DNA of 53,168 nt, taken from NCBI GenBank assembly GCA_030066685.1, contig JASJBF010000041.1, positions 1 through 53,168 on the forward strand. The letters are read 5' to 3'. Of this stretch, positions 16,687 to 25,665 are shown piece after piece. Numbering within the stretch: position 1 is the first letter of the stretch; every line of letters begins with the position of its first letter. The DNA comes from Kiloniellales bacterium. GTDB taxonomy: Bacteria > Pseudomonadota > Alphaproteobacteria > Kiloniellales > JAKSBE01. The notes beneath the pieces were generated by a model. The model had not been told where the DNA came from and did no database searches. It saw nothing but the letters and a program-made list of their open reading frames with translations. The position numbers and the translations under genes are program-made.

Positions 16687-17409
16687 ATGACGGCACCCTT
16701 GGGAAAGAGCCAAGACCAGGGACGGGGAGAGGGAGACAAAGTGACCAACGACCTCGAAGATCTATCGCGGCTCCGACAGTTCCGGAACCTCGAGGACGGC
16801 CGCTTCCTGTTCCGGGCCAGCCCCTGGAGCCGGACCTTTCTGCTCGATCCGGTCTCGGCGCGGCGGGTCGCCCAGGGAATCCGGCACCACCACTGGCGTC
16901 TTCTGCAGATGGTGCTTCCGGCGGTCGTTCTTGTCGCCCTCGCGCCGATCTTGCTCAAGCTCGACCGTCTGGAGCCGCTGCTGCCCTTGGTCCTTGGATT
17001 TCTCGGTGTCTCGGCCTTCTTCTGGTATCGCGCCCAGATGGACGACTACCGGCGCATCCTGCGCCAGGCCCAGCCGGCCCCGCCGGAACTCGCCCTGAGC
17101 ATCACCTGGACCGGTCTGCTGGCCCAGCGCCTCGCGCCGGACACGGCCCGTTTCGGCGCAGTCTTCTGCGCGATCTTCTCGGGGTTTCTGCTGATCATCG
17201 CCGTGGTCGGCGCGGTGCCGCGGGACGCCGCCTGGCGCATGGTGACGGTCGACGGCGTGCTGGCCGCCGCCTTCGCGGCCCTGGCGATGCTGTTCTGGAG
17301 GGTAAGAAAGGTCCAGTCCAGCTGTCCGCCCAACGGATCCTGGTTCCGCGGGCTGAAAGCGGCTCCGGGGCAAGAGCTGAAGGCTCAGGGAACGACGAAG
17401 CAGTCCTGA
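16687..17409 (+). CDS. membrane protein of unknown function
   Basis: A 240-residue protein with two hydrophobic pairs: ~LQMVLPAVVLVALAPILL and LLPLVLGFLGVSAFFWY in the first half, and VFCAIFSGFLLIIAVVGAV and VDGVLAAAFAALAMLFW in the second. This predicts four transmembrane helices. The ends are polar. I do not recognise the family. ATG at 16687 is preferred for its GGGGGAG ribosome binding site. A GTG at 16741 with GGGAGA upstream is a realistic alternative. The 3' end overlaps the convergent Sel1/SPOR gene by 25 bases. Confidence 0.6.
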   Translation: MTAPLGKSQDQGRGEGDKVTNDLEDLSRLRQFRNLEDGRFLFRASPWSRTFLLDPVSARRVAQGIRHHHWRLLQMVLPAVVLVALAPILLKLDRLEPLLPLVLGFLGVSAFFWYRAQMDDYRRILRQAQPAPPELALSITWTGLLAQRLAPDTARFGAVFCAIFSGFLLIIAVVGAVPRDAAWRMVTVDGVLAAAFAALAMLFWRVRKVQSSCPPNGSWFRGLKAAPGQELKAQGTTKQS

Positions 17410-18209
17410 CCTTGGTTCTTCAACTGCTTGCAGAGGTTCGTGGCCGAGCCGACGTCCCAGAAGGGGCCGACTTGTATGCCGTACATCGTGCCGCGGTTCT
17501 CTGAGAGCGCCAGCCGCTCGATCGACAGGACCTTGCTGCCGATGAGGTCCCAATGCCGGACCTGCAGCTCGACGCCCTGTTCGATCGCCGCTTGCCTCGA
17601 GTTGAGCGCCGCGAGCTGCACACGCAGCTCGCCGACGGCACCCTCCGGCTTGACGATTTCGTTGCCCGCATCCAGGCGTTCGGCGACCCCCAGGATCGCC
17701 GGCTTGTTGGCCTCCTGCAGCCGCTGACCGCCCTGGTTTGCCGGAATTCGGTTTTGCGGCGCGGGCGGACTAGGGTCCCTGGTGATGGCTTGGCCGCGCG
17801 ACGGCGGGTCACCGGACTGCAAGTAATTCTGCAGGGCGGCCAGGCTGGAGGCGGCCGGGTTATAGCCCCGGTCGACCGCCAGGCGGTACCACTTGGCGGC
17901 GGTTTCAGGGTCGCCGACCATGCCAACGACGCCTTTGGCGCTCAGCTCTATCGGGTCGTAGGTCATGCCGAGCTTGGCGGCCGCTATGGCATCGCCCTGG
18001 CTGGCTGCGGTCTCGTAGAGCAACCGGGCGGCGGAGATGTCGCCGATCGCCATGAGGTCGTCGCCACGGGCGACGAGTCGGGAGTTGGAGGTGCCGGGCG
18101 AGCTTTGGGACAGCTGCACCTGGCCCTGGCGTGGCTCTTCCGCGCCCGCGGCCGGGCCGAGGAGCCCGACGGCGAAGAGGGTAGAGACCACCAAAGCAGC
18201 AAAACGCAT
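17385..18209 (-). CDS. exported Sel1-repeat / SPOR-like protein
   Basis: A 274-residue protein with a signal peptide (MRFAALVVSTLFAVGLLGPAAGA), then Sel1/TPR-like helices: AARLLYETAASQGDAIAAAKLG and ETAAKWYRLAVDRGYNPAASSLAAL. A low-complexity linker follows. The C-terminal ~70 residues (GVELQVRHWDLIGSKVLSI... MYGIQVGPFWDVGSATNLCKQLKNQGQDCFVV) look like a SPOR domain, which binds denuded glycan strands at division sites. Predicted periplasmic, possibly envelope maintenance. ATG at 18209 begins the signal peptide. GTG at 18221 is the alternative. It converges with and overlaps the preceding gene. Confidence 0.7.
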   Translation of the reverse strand: MRFAALVVSTLFAVGLLGPAAGAEEPRQGQVQLSQSSPGTSNSRLVARGDDLMAIGDISAARLLYETAASQGDAIAAAKLGMTYDPIELSAKGVVGMVGDPETAAKWYRLAVDRGYNPAASSLAALQNYLQSGDPPSRGQAITRDPSPPAPQNRIPANQGGQRLQEANKPAILGVAERLDAGNEIVKPEGAVGELRVQLAALNSRQAAIEQGVELQVRHWDLIGSKVLSIERLALSENRGTMYGIQVGPFWDVGSATNLCKQLKNQGQDCFVVP

Positions 18210-18830
18210 GGGACCACTCACGTTTGTCTGGGTGGAGGGGCTTGGGCGTCCGGCCGGCCGATAATCAACAAGTCTTTGAAAAATGGACTATAATGGGTTC
18301 CAGGCGACCCGGCTCGAGGCTTGCGCCCGTGGGGCCCGGCGACGGTGGCGACTTCGAAGGCCCGCGCCCGACTTCCGGGCACGGGGGCGACGAAGACCCA
18401 GGATTTCATTCTCGCAATCAGGTCCAAGCTCAGCATCATCGACCAGTCGTAGAACGGCTCCCGGCCCGCCGCCAACCGGCCATCTGCCCTTGACCTTTTT
18501 CGGCCAGGAGCGAGCTTAGCACACTTGGACGCCAAGGGCGATCCCGAGTACAACTTGAAATAGCGTTTCCGCCGGATCGCCCTCGCGCTGTCTCAATCCG
18601 TTGAGATTCAGGGATTTTTTCTTGTCTTCTGGCGCTCCTGCGGTCCGGAAAGGTCTTGTCCGGCAGGGCGGAAGCGTCCATATAGGGGCGTGTGACGGCT
18701 GCATTCCGAATCCGGCAGACCGCATTTTGACGCATCGCGTCCGAATACGTCTCTCCTCACTGTAGTGCCGGCTTTCACCCTGGCGGGGCAAGGTGCCCCG
18801 GCGGTAACCTTTTATTGGGACGACTGATAC
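18210..18830. other. intergenic region with likely csp leader
   Basis: About 620 bases with no gene I can support. A minus-strand open frame (18218-18553) lacks a ribosome binding site and family features. The right part, up to 18830, presumably includes the long 5' leader typical of cold-shock genes. A CTATAATGGG string at 18288-18297 looks like a -10 element but has no partner -35 at proper spacing. Confidence 0.4.
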
Positions 18831-19034
18831 ATGACTTCCGGTACCGTTAAGTTCTTCAACGCCACGCGCGGCTATGGTTTCATCTCGCCCGACGACGGCT
18901 CGAAGGACGTTTTCGTTCACATCTCCGCGGTCGAGCGCTCCGGTCTCGGACAGCTCTCCGAGGGGCAGAAGTTGAGCTTCGAGGTCCAGCAGGACGCGCG
19001 CGGCCCCAAGGCCGTCAACCTGCAGGCCGACTGA
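18831..19034 (+). CDS. cold-shock domain protein (CspA family)
   Basis: A 67-residue single cold-shock domain, the standard length. RNP1 is seen as RGYGFIS and RNP2 as VFVHIS, with the initial [15 protein letters not shown]. Such proteins bind single-stranded RNA and act as chaperones or antiterminators in the cytoplasm. It is followed 94 bases later by an IF-1 gene on the same strand, a pairing that fits control of translation under cold or stress. The start is the only reasonable one. Confidence 0.95.
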   Translation: MTSGTVKFFNATRGYGFISPDDGSKDVFVHISAVERSGLGQLSEGQKLSFEVQQDARGPKAVNLQAD

Positions 19035-19050
19035 CCCGCACCTGGCGCGG

Positions 19051-19074
19051 GGCCGCCCTGACAGAGGGGCGGCC
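19051..19074 (+). terminator. stem-loop between csp and infA
   Basis: GGCCGCCC (19051-19058) pairs perfectly with GGGCGGCC (19067-19074) across an 8-base loop. No run of T follows, so it may attenuate rather than fully stop transcription into infA, or stabilise the csp mRNA 3' end. Confidence 0.5.
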
Positions 19075-19115
19075 AGCGTCGGGCGGGCCGTTTGCAAAGC
19101 ATCGTCAAAGCAACA

Positions 19116-19132
19116 ATGGAGTAATGGTTTGA
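19116..19132 (+). promoter_or_regulatory. chain of two 2-codon mini-ORFs leading into the infA TTG start
   Basis: ATG GAG TAA (19116-19124) overlaps ATG GTT TGA (19124-19132) by one base (TAATG), and the second stop overlaps the infA start TTG (19129-19131). GGAG at 19118-19121 lies 7 bases before the TTG and serves as its ribosome binding site. The layout is visible directly. A role in translation control is inference. Confidence 0.5.
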
Positions 19133-19344
19133 AAGAGGAATTCCTGGCTTTCAGTGGAACGGTCGTCGAGAAGCTGCCGAACGCCATGTTCAAGGTGCGG
19201 CTCGAGAACGACCACGAGATCATCGCGCAGCCCAAGGGCAAGATGCGCAAGTTCCGGATTCGGGTCATGGTCGGCGACCGCGTCGACGTCGAGATGACCC
19301 CATATGACCTGACCAAGGGCCGGATCACCTTCCGCCACAAGTAG
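19129..19344 (+). CDS. infA: translation initiation factor IF-1, accessory type
   Basis: A 71-residue S1-like OB-fold protein with the IF-1 signature: [32 protein letters not shown] and [20 protein letters not shown]-1 binds the ribosomal A site during initiation. The start is TTG, since the two ATGs just upstream run into stops at once. It differs from the canonical alphaproteobacterial IF-1 in several positions and ends in ITFRHK. That ending is, as I recall, typical of secondary IF-1 copies found in some proteobacteria, so a canonical copy probably exists elsewhere. It follows the csp gene and converges on cystathionine beta-synthase. Confidence 0.9.
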   Translation: MKEEFLAFSGTVVEKLPNAMFKVRLENDHEIIAQPKGKMRKFRIRVMVGDRVDVEMTPYDLTKGRITFRHK

Positions 19345-19354
19345 CCGCCGCGGC

Positions 19355-19377
19355 AGGCCCACTTTTGCGGTGGGCCT
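19355..19377. terminator. bidirectional terminator between infA and cystathionine beta-synthase
   Basis: AGGCCCAC (19355-19362) pairs with GTGGGCCT (19370-19377) around a TTTTGCG loop. It lies between two convergent genes and touches the stop of the minus-strand gene, as expected for a shared terminator. Confidence 0.6.
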
Positions 19378-20755
19378 ATCTCATCCGCCGGCGCAGGTAG
19401 TTCAGCAGGTCGATACGGGTGATCAGGCCGAGGAAGGCCTCACCCTCCAGCACGATCGCGACAAGGCCCTTCTGGAAGACCGGCATCAGGCGGTCGACCG
19501 GCTCCGTCGCCTGCAGGGTCTCCAGGCGCGAGGTCATGGCGCTTTCCACCGGGTCCGCGAAGCGGTCCTCGTGGCTGAAGACCGCCAGGAGGATGTCCTC
19601 CTCGTCGATGATTCCGATCACGCGGTCCTCGGCCATCACCGGCAGCTGGGAGACGTCGTAGAGCTTCATCCGCCCGTAGGCGGCCAACAGGCTGTCCTCC
19701 GGCTTGACGGTGACCGTGGCGTGCTCCTGGTAGCGCCGGCTGATCAGGTCGCGCAAGTCGCCGAAGCTCTCCCGCTCCAGGAAGCCCTGGTCCATCATCC
19801 AGTAGTCGTTGAACATCTTCGACAGGTATTTGTTGCCGCTGTCGCAGACGAAGGTGACCACTCGCTTGGGCGCAGTCTGCTCCCGGCAGTAGCGCAGCGC
19901 GGCCGCGATCAGGGTGCCCGAGGAGGAGCCGGCCAGGATGCCCTCCTTGAGGAGGACTGCGCGGGCGGTGGCGAAAGCCTCGGCGTCGGACACGGTGTAG
20001 GCCCGCTTGACCCTCGAGAAGTCCGAGATCGGCGGGATGAAATCCTCGCCGATGCCTTCGACCAGCCAGGAGCCGACCTCGTCGCTGACCCGCCCGGTCT
20101 CGACGTACTCGGCCAGGACGGAGCCGACCGGGTCGGCCAGGACCATCTCGACATGGGGCGCGACCTCGGCGAAGTAGCGCGACAGGCCGGTGATGGTCCC
20201 GCCCGAGCCGACCCCGCAGACCACGGCGTCGAGCTCCTGGTCCATCTGGGTCCAGATCTCGGGGCCGGTGGTCTCGACGTGGGCCCGGGGGTTGGCCGGG
20301 TTGCCGAACTGGTTGACGTAGAAGGCGCCGGTCTCGGCGGCGATCCGCTCGGCCATGTCCTGGTAATACTCCGGATGGCCCTTGCCGACGTCGGAGCGGG
20401 TCAGCAGCACCTCGGCGCCCAGGGCGCGCAGGTGGAAGATCTTCTCCTGGGCCATCTTGTCGGGCAGCACGATGGTCAGGGGATAGCCCTTCTGCGCCGC
20501 GACCAGGGCCAGGCCCAGTCCGGTGTTGCCGGCCGTCGCCTCGATGATCCTGCCGCCGGGCTTCAGGCGACCGTCGCGCTCCGCCGCCTCGATCATCGAG
20601 CGGCCGATGCGGTCCTTGATCGAGCCGCCGGGGTTCTGGTTCTCCAGCTTGAGGAACAGCCGGCAGGGCCCGGCGTCCAGGTCCCTGGCCTCGACCATGG
20701 GCGTGTTGCCGATGGTCTCAAGCACGTTGGAGACGGCCTTAGGGGCCTGGGTCAT
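19376..20755 (-). CDS. cystathionine beta-synthase with C-terminal CBS domain pair
   Basis: A 459-residue fold-type II PLP enzyme. The PLP lysine is K47 in NPGGSIKDRIG. TAGNTGLGLALVAAQKGY and VVCGVGSGGTITG are the other cofactor-site motifs. Residues ~340-459 form two CBS domains (TVKPEDSLLAAYGRMKLYDVSQLPV, VIGIIDEEDILLAVF and a second repeat ending LITRIDLLNYLRRR). These are normally regulatory. It condenses serine with homocysteine to cystathionine. ATG at 20755 has an AAGGCGG site. Together with the lyase at 15307-16482 it suggests a reverse trans-sulfuration route. Confidence 0.92.
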   Translation of the reverse strand: MTQAPKAVSNVLETIGNTPMVEARDLDAGPCRLFLKLENQNPGGSIKDRIGRSMIEAAERDGRLKPGGRIIEATAGNTGLGLALVAAQKGYPLTIVLPDKMAQEKIFHLRALGAEVLLTRSDVGKGHPEYYQDMAERIAAETGAFYVNQFGNPANPRAHVETTGPEIWTQMDQELDAVVCGVGSGGTITGLSRYFAEVAPHVEMVLADPVGSVLAEYVETGRVSDEVGSWLVEGIGEDFIPPISDFSRVKRAYTVSDAEAFATARAVLLKEGILAGSSSGTLIAAALRYCREQTAPKRVVTFVCDSGNKYLSKMFNDYWMMDQGFLERESFGDLRDLISRRYQEHATVTVKPEDSLLAAYGRMKLYDVSQLPVMAEDRVIGIIDEEDILLAVFSHEDRFADPVESAMTSRLETLQATEPVDRLMPVFQKGLVAIVLEGEAFLGLITRIDLLNYLRRRMR

Positions 20756-20933
20756 GATCCGCCTTTCGCCGATCAGGATGGCACGAAGCTGGCTTACGCT
20801 TCGAAGATAACAGCCGGATCGCGGCCTGTCGCGAGCCCCGGGCGACTCTTCGCTTAGCCGCGGCCGGGTCGCGTCGTATCCTGGCTGCCTTGGTCTCGGG
20901 ACGGGGCCGGCGAAGTGGGTAAGGAGGGGCGCG

Positions 20934-21563
20934 GTGCCTATGCTGAGGATCCTCGGACGGGACAATTCGATCAACGTGCGCAAGGTGCTCTGGCTCTGCG
21001 AGGAACTGGGCCTCGCCTATGCGCGGGAGGACTGGGGCCAGGGCCACCGCGGCACCGACGACCCGGAGTTCAGGGCGCTCAATCCCGTCGGCATGATCCC
21101 GGTTGTGGTCGACGGCGAGGTCGTGCTCTGGGAATCCAACGTCATCCTGCGCTATCTCGCGGCCAAGCACCGACGCGCCGACCTGCTGCCCGAGGACCCG
21201 GCGGCCCGGGCCCGGGTCGAGATCTGGATGGACTGGCAGGCCTCGGACTTCTCCAACGCCCTGCGCGCGGCCTTCCACGGCCTGGTCCGCAAGAACCCCG
21301 ACTACGCCGATCCGGCGGTGATCGAAGCCTCCCGCCGGGCCTGGGTTCGCATGATGGAGGTCCTGGAGGGCCAGCTTGCCAAGACCGGCGGCCATGTCGC
21401 CGGACCGGACTTCACCCTGGCCGACATTCCCATCGGCCTGACCGTCAACCGCTGGTTTCTGACTCCGATCGAGCGGCCCGCGCTGCCGGCGGTCGGGGCC
21501 TACTACGACCGCCTGAGCGAACGCCCGGCCTTCCGCGCCCACGGCCGCAACGGCGTGCCCTAG
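20934..21563 (+). CDS. glutathione S-transferase family protein
   Basis: A 209-residue protein with the GST layout. The N-terminal thioredoxin-like domain (1-~80) has ILGRDNSINVRKVLWLCEELG, the cis-proline NPVGMIPVV and the WESNVILRYLA segment that contacts glutathione. A helical C-terminal domain has GPDFTLADIPIGLTVNRW. Its substrate cannot be told. GTG at 20934 lies 7 bases after AAGGAGG. ATG at 20940 is the alternative start. It is divergent from cystathionine beta-synthase with a 178-base shared promoter region. Confidence 0.9.
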   Translation: MPMLRILGRDNSINVRKVLWLCEELGLAYAREDWGQGHRGTDDPEFRALNPVGMIPVVVDGEVVLWESNVILRYLAAKHRRADLLPEDPAARARVEIWMDWQASDFSNALRAAFHGLVRKNPDYADPAVIEASRRAWVRMMEVLEGQLAKTGGHVAGPDFTLADIPIGLTVNRWFLTPIERPALPAVGAYYDRLSERPAFRAHGRNGVP

Positions 21564-21680
21564 ATCAAGCTGCCTTTAATGAAACGCTGGCGGCCCTGAG
21601 GTTCGAGCCCGGGATTTGCAGGTGACGGCCAGTTACGAGCACCAGCATTGGCATGCGCGATCGAAGACTGAGACCGGCCC

Positions 21681-23033
21681 CTAGGACGGCTCGGCGGTGC
21701 GCGCGCCTGAACAGGCTTTCAGATCTTCGACGGCGCCCTCCGCCCAAACCGTGACCTTCGACAGGATGCTCTCCTCGTCCTCATAACCGAACCGCTCCGC
21801 AATATGCTCGAACAGCTTCTGATACTCATCCGTGGTCGACAAAACGACCTTGTTTCTTTCCTTATGTATCTGAAGCCCCAGCTTCTTGGAAAGATCGCAG
21901 TTGATGTTTATGTAGGATCCACCGACCCTGCGAAGAACGAGATTTTCTCGAACTCCTGCCTCCGTTTGCACCCCTTGCGCGGCCGCACAGGGATAAGTCC
22001 AGGTCTCGAGGACGATTTGGCTATTGTCCAACGGGCGATAATATTGAACAGCCGTAAAGTCAGCACCTTCGTATCCACGCTTTACAGACTGAACGACTTT
22101 ATTGGAACTGACAGTCTTCGTGGATCGTTTGAATGAACCGTCTAAGCTGACAGCGCTCAAAGCCGCTTTGACTGTGGCGGCCCATTCACTCTGTAGCTCG
22201 TAAACCCTGCTTTCCTCCTTTCGCACGTCAACGGTCGTGCAGTATCCTTCGTAACTTACGGGCACCAAGAAATAGCTTCTTTCGAAGAACGCGGCCCTGA
22301 GCTGCCTGGTGTCTTCGACCTCCGCCCATCCGCCTCCAAAATCCTCGTCGATTCTTACGATTTTCACCGCGCTCTCAGGAACCTTCACACGGAAACTTGG
22401 GCTTGAGCTTAAAGAATCGCACTCCTCGTAGTTTGGGTCAAAGTCTTCCAGCCACAGGGCATCGGGAAACCTCTCAACCACCTTGAATGCCTCACCACGC
22501 CGCAATTGGATTACCTGACCTCTGTTCAGCTGGTTCTCCGCTTCGGTGTTCTCAAGGATGAAAGCCAAGGACGGGTATTTATGGTTCGTACTACAGCCAT
22601 CGTCGATGAAGTGCCAAAGCTCGCCAAACAAGTCTTTTCGAACAGAGGTATTCACGTTGAACTTTCGTATCCAGTCCTCGTCGAAGACCTTGGTCCGATA
22701 GTCCTCAATGATTCCGAAAAGCCCTTTCTGTGTTAGCACGACGAGCGAGCTCCAGAATTCAGCACGTTTCGAATCGTCGGGACCAAAGTCGGAATCATCG
22801 ATCTGAATCATCTTCTCGCCCGGAGGGAGGTAGACTTTAGAGAACTTTTTGGGCCACTCCAGTTTCGAGAGATTGCTTATATCCGTGTTAATATAGTCGA
22901 CGACATACATGTAAGTCCCCCGCGAAAGCATCAGCTGATCCGCAAAGGCAGGGGCGGTGATGGATGAAAAGGTGTACACGGCTAACGCGGCGACAAGAGC
23001 GTTGGCTCGCCGGCCTTCTTTGTGTCCCAGCAT
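21681..23033 (-). CDS. exported protein of unknown function, AT-richer than neighbours
   Basis: A 450-residue protein with an N-terminal signal peptide (ANALVAALAVYTFSSITAPAFA, cleavage after AFA at ~residue 31). No motif is recognised. The mature chain is mixed alpha/beta in character with several Trp, Tyr and paired Cys residues. The coding sequence has clearly lower GC and more relaxed codon use than the genes on both sides, which suggests acquisition by transfer. It stands alone between GST and the TPR gene, with 435 bases of empty DNA upstream. Confidence 0.7.
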   Translation of the reverse strand: MLGHKEGRRANALVAALAVYTFSSITAPAFADQLMLSRGTYMYVVDYINTDISNLSKLEWPKKFSKVYLPPGEKMIQIDDSDFGPDDSKRAEFWSSLVVLTQKGLFGIIEDYRTKVFDEDWIRKFNVNTSVRKDLFGELWHFIDDGCSTNHKYPSLAFILENTEAENQLNRGQVIQLRRGEAFKVVERFPDALWLEDFDPNYEECDSLSSSPSFRVKVPESAVKIVRIDEDFGGGWAEVEDTRQLRAAFFERSYFLVPVSYEGYCTTVDVRKEESRVYELQSEWAATVKAALSAVSLDGSFKRSTKTVSSNKVVQSVKRGYEGADFTAVQYYRPLDNSQIVLETWTYPCAAAQGVQTEAGVRENLVLRRVGGSYININCDLSKKLGLQIHKERNKVVLSTTDEYQKLFEHIAERFGYEDEESILSKVTVWAEGAVEDLKACSGARTAEPS

Positions 23034-23468
23034 CTTCTTGTCCTCAGACGGTCAAGGCACTGCGTGCTGTCTAACGTTGTCTTCGCTGGTTCGGCACAGA
23101 CACTCGATTCCAAAGGCGGTCAGCCCCACCGGAGGTTGCGTCTTTTCCTCCGGGGCTACCACATCTGCAAAAGGTCTTAGCGAAATCGAATAAGACCTCA
23201 AGGTCACTGCCCTGACTCCTTTACGCGCAGGTAGAAGTCCGATGATCGAGCGAGCTTTGGAGCCACCCGTGTGTTCTCCTGTTGCCGACTCAGCTTCAAC
23301 TCCCGGCCATAGAGGCTACAGATTCCTCGATAGGGATGGAAGCGACAGGTCAAGTCCGGTAAGTGCCGGTCCTTTCGGTGACGGGCCGGAGGGCAAGACC
23401 GGCGCCTCACCCGGGGCGTAGGAGCCGCGAGACGGCTGCCGAGGTCGGAGGTCGGGGATACGTCGAGG
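23034..23468. other. intergenic region upstream of the exported unknown protein
   Basis: 435 bases with no supported gene. It should contain the promoter of the minus-strand gene at 21681-23033. The right half has several GC-rich self-complementary stretches (e.g. around 23365-23420), but I could not build a convincing RNA or terminator from them. Confidence 0.35.
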
Positions 23469-24290
23469 TCACCGCCGCTTTTCCGCCGCGCGCAGGTCAC
23501 CGCCGTCGCCAGTCGTCTTTGGCGGGCCGAAGGCCTCGGCGATCAGCCCGGCCCCGTCGTCGCACTCGAAAGCCAGGGCCGCGGCCGCGATGATCTCGTC
23601 GAGGCCGTCCACGTCCATACCGGCCTTCGCCGTCTGTTCCGCGAGCTGAGCGCGGGTCGCCTCGGCCTCCGGCTGGTCGCCTCTCGCCTGCAGCGCGGCG
23701 GCGGCGGCCAGGAAGCGGAAGCCGATCTCCGCCTTGCCGTTGCGCTCGGCCATGACGCTCAGGTTCTGCAGGGTCAGGGCCAGGCCGGTGAGGTCCTCCA
23801 CCTGCCGCATGACCTTGATGGCGTGGCCGAAGCCCTCGGCGGCCTCGGCGAGGTTGTCCTCCTCCATGAAGCTGGCGGCGATCTGGTAGAGCGAGCGGGC
23901 CTCGCCCTTTGCGTCGCCGATCTGGTGCTGGACGTCCAGCGCCGCCCGCGACAGGCGGCGCGCCTCCTCGTAGTCGCGCCGCTGCAGGGAGATTGTGCCG
24001 AGCTGATGCAGGGTCGCGCTGTAGCCCGGGGCGTCCTTGAGGGTCCGGTAGAGAGCGAGGGCGGTCTCGAAGGGCTCGACCGCCGCGCCGAAGTCGCCCT
24101 TGCGCAGCGCGACCGCCCCGAGCCGGTGCCAGCAGAGCGCCTGGCCGGGGACATCCTCGCGTTCCTGGGCCAGGCTTAGCGCCTGCAGGAAGCCGAGCCG
24201 CGCCGCCTCCAAGTCGTCTGCCTGCCAGGCGTCGACCGCCCGCTGCTGCAGCGCGCCGAAGCGCCCCGTGCCGTCGTCTCCCCCCGTCAT
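23469..24290 (-). CDS. tetratricopeptide-repeat protein
   Basis: A 273-residue, mainly helical soluble protein without signal peptide. About five TPR units run from residue ~12 to ~195. The W/G/A pattern is clear, e.g. ALCWHRLGAVALRKGDFGAAVEPFETALALYR, ATLHQLGTISLQRRDYEEARRLSRAAL and ARSLYQIAASFMEEDNLAEAAEGFGHAI. TPRs bind partner proteins. The C-terminus is acidic then basic. It lies 80 bases downstream of the threonine ammonia-lyase gene on the same strand. Confidence 0.8.
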   Translation of the reverse strand: MTGGDDGTGRFGALQQRAVDAWQADDLEAARLGFLQALSLAQEREDVPGQALCWHRLGAVALRKGDFGAAVEPFETALALYRTLKDAPGYSATLHQLGTISLQRRDYEEARRLSRAALDVQHQIGDAKGEARSLYQIAASFMEEDNLAEAAEGFGHAIKVMRQVEDLTGLALTLQNLSVMAERNGKAEIGFRFLAAAAALQARGDQPEAEATRAQLAEQTAKAGMDVDGLDEIIAAAALAFECDDGAGLIAEAFGPPKTTGDGGDLRAAEKRR

Positions 24291-24370
24291 CGCGACCTCA
24301 CACTTGGCGTAACCCAGAGAGTGTAGCCGGCTGCGCGATGATCCTCAATCGCGGGCAAGGCCGGCCGCGG

Positions 24371-25600
24371 TCAGGATCCCGAGTCGATGGAGCGGCTGGA
24401 GACGATCCGCGTCGGGAAGCCCTGTGCCTTGAGCAGGCCGACGATGTGCTCGACGTGGGCCGGGTTGCGGGTCTCGACCATGATGTCGAGATCGGCCTGC
24501 TTGGCCGGCACGTCGGAGAACATGCGCTGGTGGTGGACCTCGATGATGTTGCCGCCGGTCTGGCCGATGCACTCGGCGATCTTGGCCAGCACCCCCGGCC
24601 GGTCGATGATCTCGACGCGCAGCTTGACCAGGCGGCCGTCGCGGATCAGGCCGCGGGTCAGCACCGAGGCGAGCAGGCGGACGTCGATGTTGCCGCCGCA
24701 GATCACCGTGGCGACCCGGCGCCCGGCGAAGCGCTCAGGGTGCTTCATCACGGCGGCGACGCCGGCCGCGCCGGCGCCCTCGGCGACCAGCTTCTGCTCC
24801 TCGACCAGCAGCTGCACCGCGGCCTCGATACCGGCCTCGTCGACCAGCAGGATCTCGTCGACCAGCTCGGCGACCATGGCCTTGGTCAGGCCGCCGGGCG
24901 TTTTGACCGCGATGCCGTCGGCCAGGGTGGTGCCGCCGGCGCTGGGCGCCAGGGCGTTCAGCGCCTGGTACATCGAGGGGTAGAGCTCGGCCTCGACTCC
25001 GAGGATCCGGATCTCCGGGTTCAGTGCCTTGGCCGCAAGGGCGATGCCGGAGGCGATGCCGCCGCCGCCGACCGGCACCACGATCAGCTCGAGGTCGGGC
25101 CGCTCGGCCAGCATCTCCAGGCCGATGGTGCCCTGGCCGGCGATGATCATCGGGTCGTCGTAGGGATGGATGAAGGCGAGGCCTTCCTCCTGCTGGATGC
25201 GCCGCGCGGCCTCGGCTGCCGCGTCGATGGTGTCGCCCTCCAGCACCACCCGGGCGCCGAAGCTGCGGGTCCGCTCGACCTTGGTGAAGGGTGCGAAGAC
25301 CGGCATGACGATGGTCGCCGGGATGCCCAGGCGCTGGGCGTGATGCGCGACGCCCTGGGCGTGGTTGCCGGCCGACATGGCGATCACGCCGCGCTCGGCC
25401 TCGGCCGCGGAGAGGCTCTTCAGCTTGTTGAGCGCGCCGCGGTCCTTGAAGGAGCCAGTGAACTGCAGGTTCTCCAGCTTCAAGGAAATCTCGCAGCCCA
25501 GGGTCTGCGACAGCCGCGGCGCGGCGATCAGCGGCGTGCGCACTACCTCGCCTTCGATCGCCTCCGCGGCGGCCCTGATGTCCTCGATGCCGACGGTCAT
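24371..25600 (-). CDS. threonine ammonia-lyase with C-terminal ACT domain
   Basis: A 409-residue fold-type II PLP enzyme. The PLP lysine is K52 in TGSFKDRGA. The glycine loop VPVGGGGIASGIA binds the cofactor phosphate, and SAGNHAQGVA is the substrate loop. Residues ~325-409 form an ACT-type regulatory domain (LRVEIIDRPGVLAKIAECIGQTGGNIIEV). It deaminates threonine (and serine) to 2-oxobutyrate. The length matches the short IlvA/TdcB type with one ACT domain, not the long biosynthetic form with two. ATG at 25600 is preferred over the upstream frame extension. Confidence 0.92.
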   Translation of the reverse strand: MTVGIEDIRAAAEAIEGEVVRTPLIAAPRLSQTLGCEISLKLENLQFTGSFKDRGALNKLKSLSAAEAERGVIAMSAGNHAQGVAHHAQRLGIPATIVMPVFAPFTKVERTRSFGARVVLEGDTIDAAAEAARRIQQEEGLAFIHPYDDPMIIAGQGTIGLEMLAERPDLELIVVPVGGGGIASGIALAAKALNPEIRILGVEAELYPSMYQALNALAPSAGGTTLADGIAVKTPGGLTKAMVAELVDEILLVDEAGIEAAVQLLVEEQKLVAEGAGAAGVAAVMKHPERFAGRRVATVICGGNIDVRLLASVLTRGLIRDGRLVKLRVEIIDRPGVLAKIAECIGQTGGNIIEVHHQRMFSDVPAKQADLDIMVETRNPAHVEHIVGLLKAQGFPTRIVSSRSIDSGS

Positions 25601-25665
25601 GGCTGTCCCCTTGGCCAGTATGGGCCCGGCGCCACGCTCTGTCATGGCCGGAGCCGTCGTGAATA

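Noticed and set aside
18276-18294. TTGAAA and TATAAT strings as a sigma-70 promoter
   Set aside because: The spacer is only 7 bases, and no other -35 lies at 16-18 bases.
21598-21612. GGTTCGAGCCC, resembling a tRNA T-loop
   Set aside because: The flanking bases do not form a T stem and no acceptor or anticodon arm can be built.
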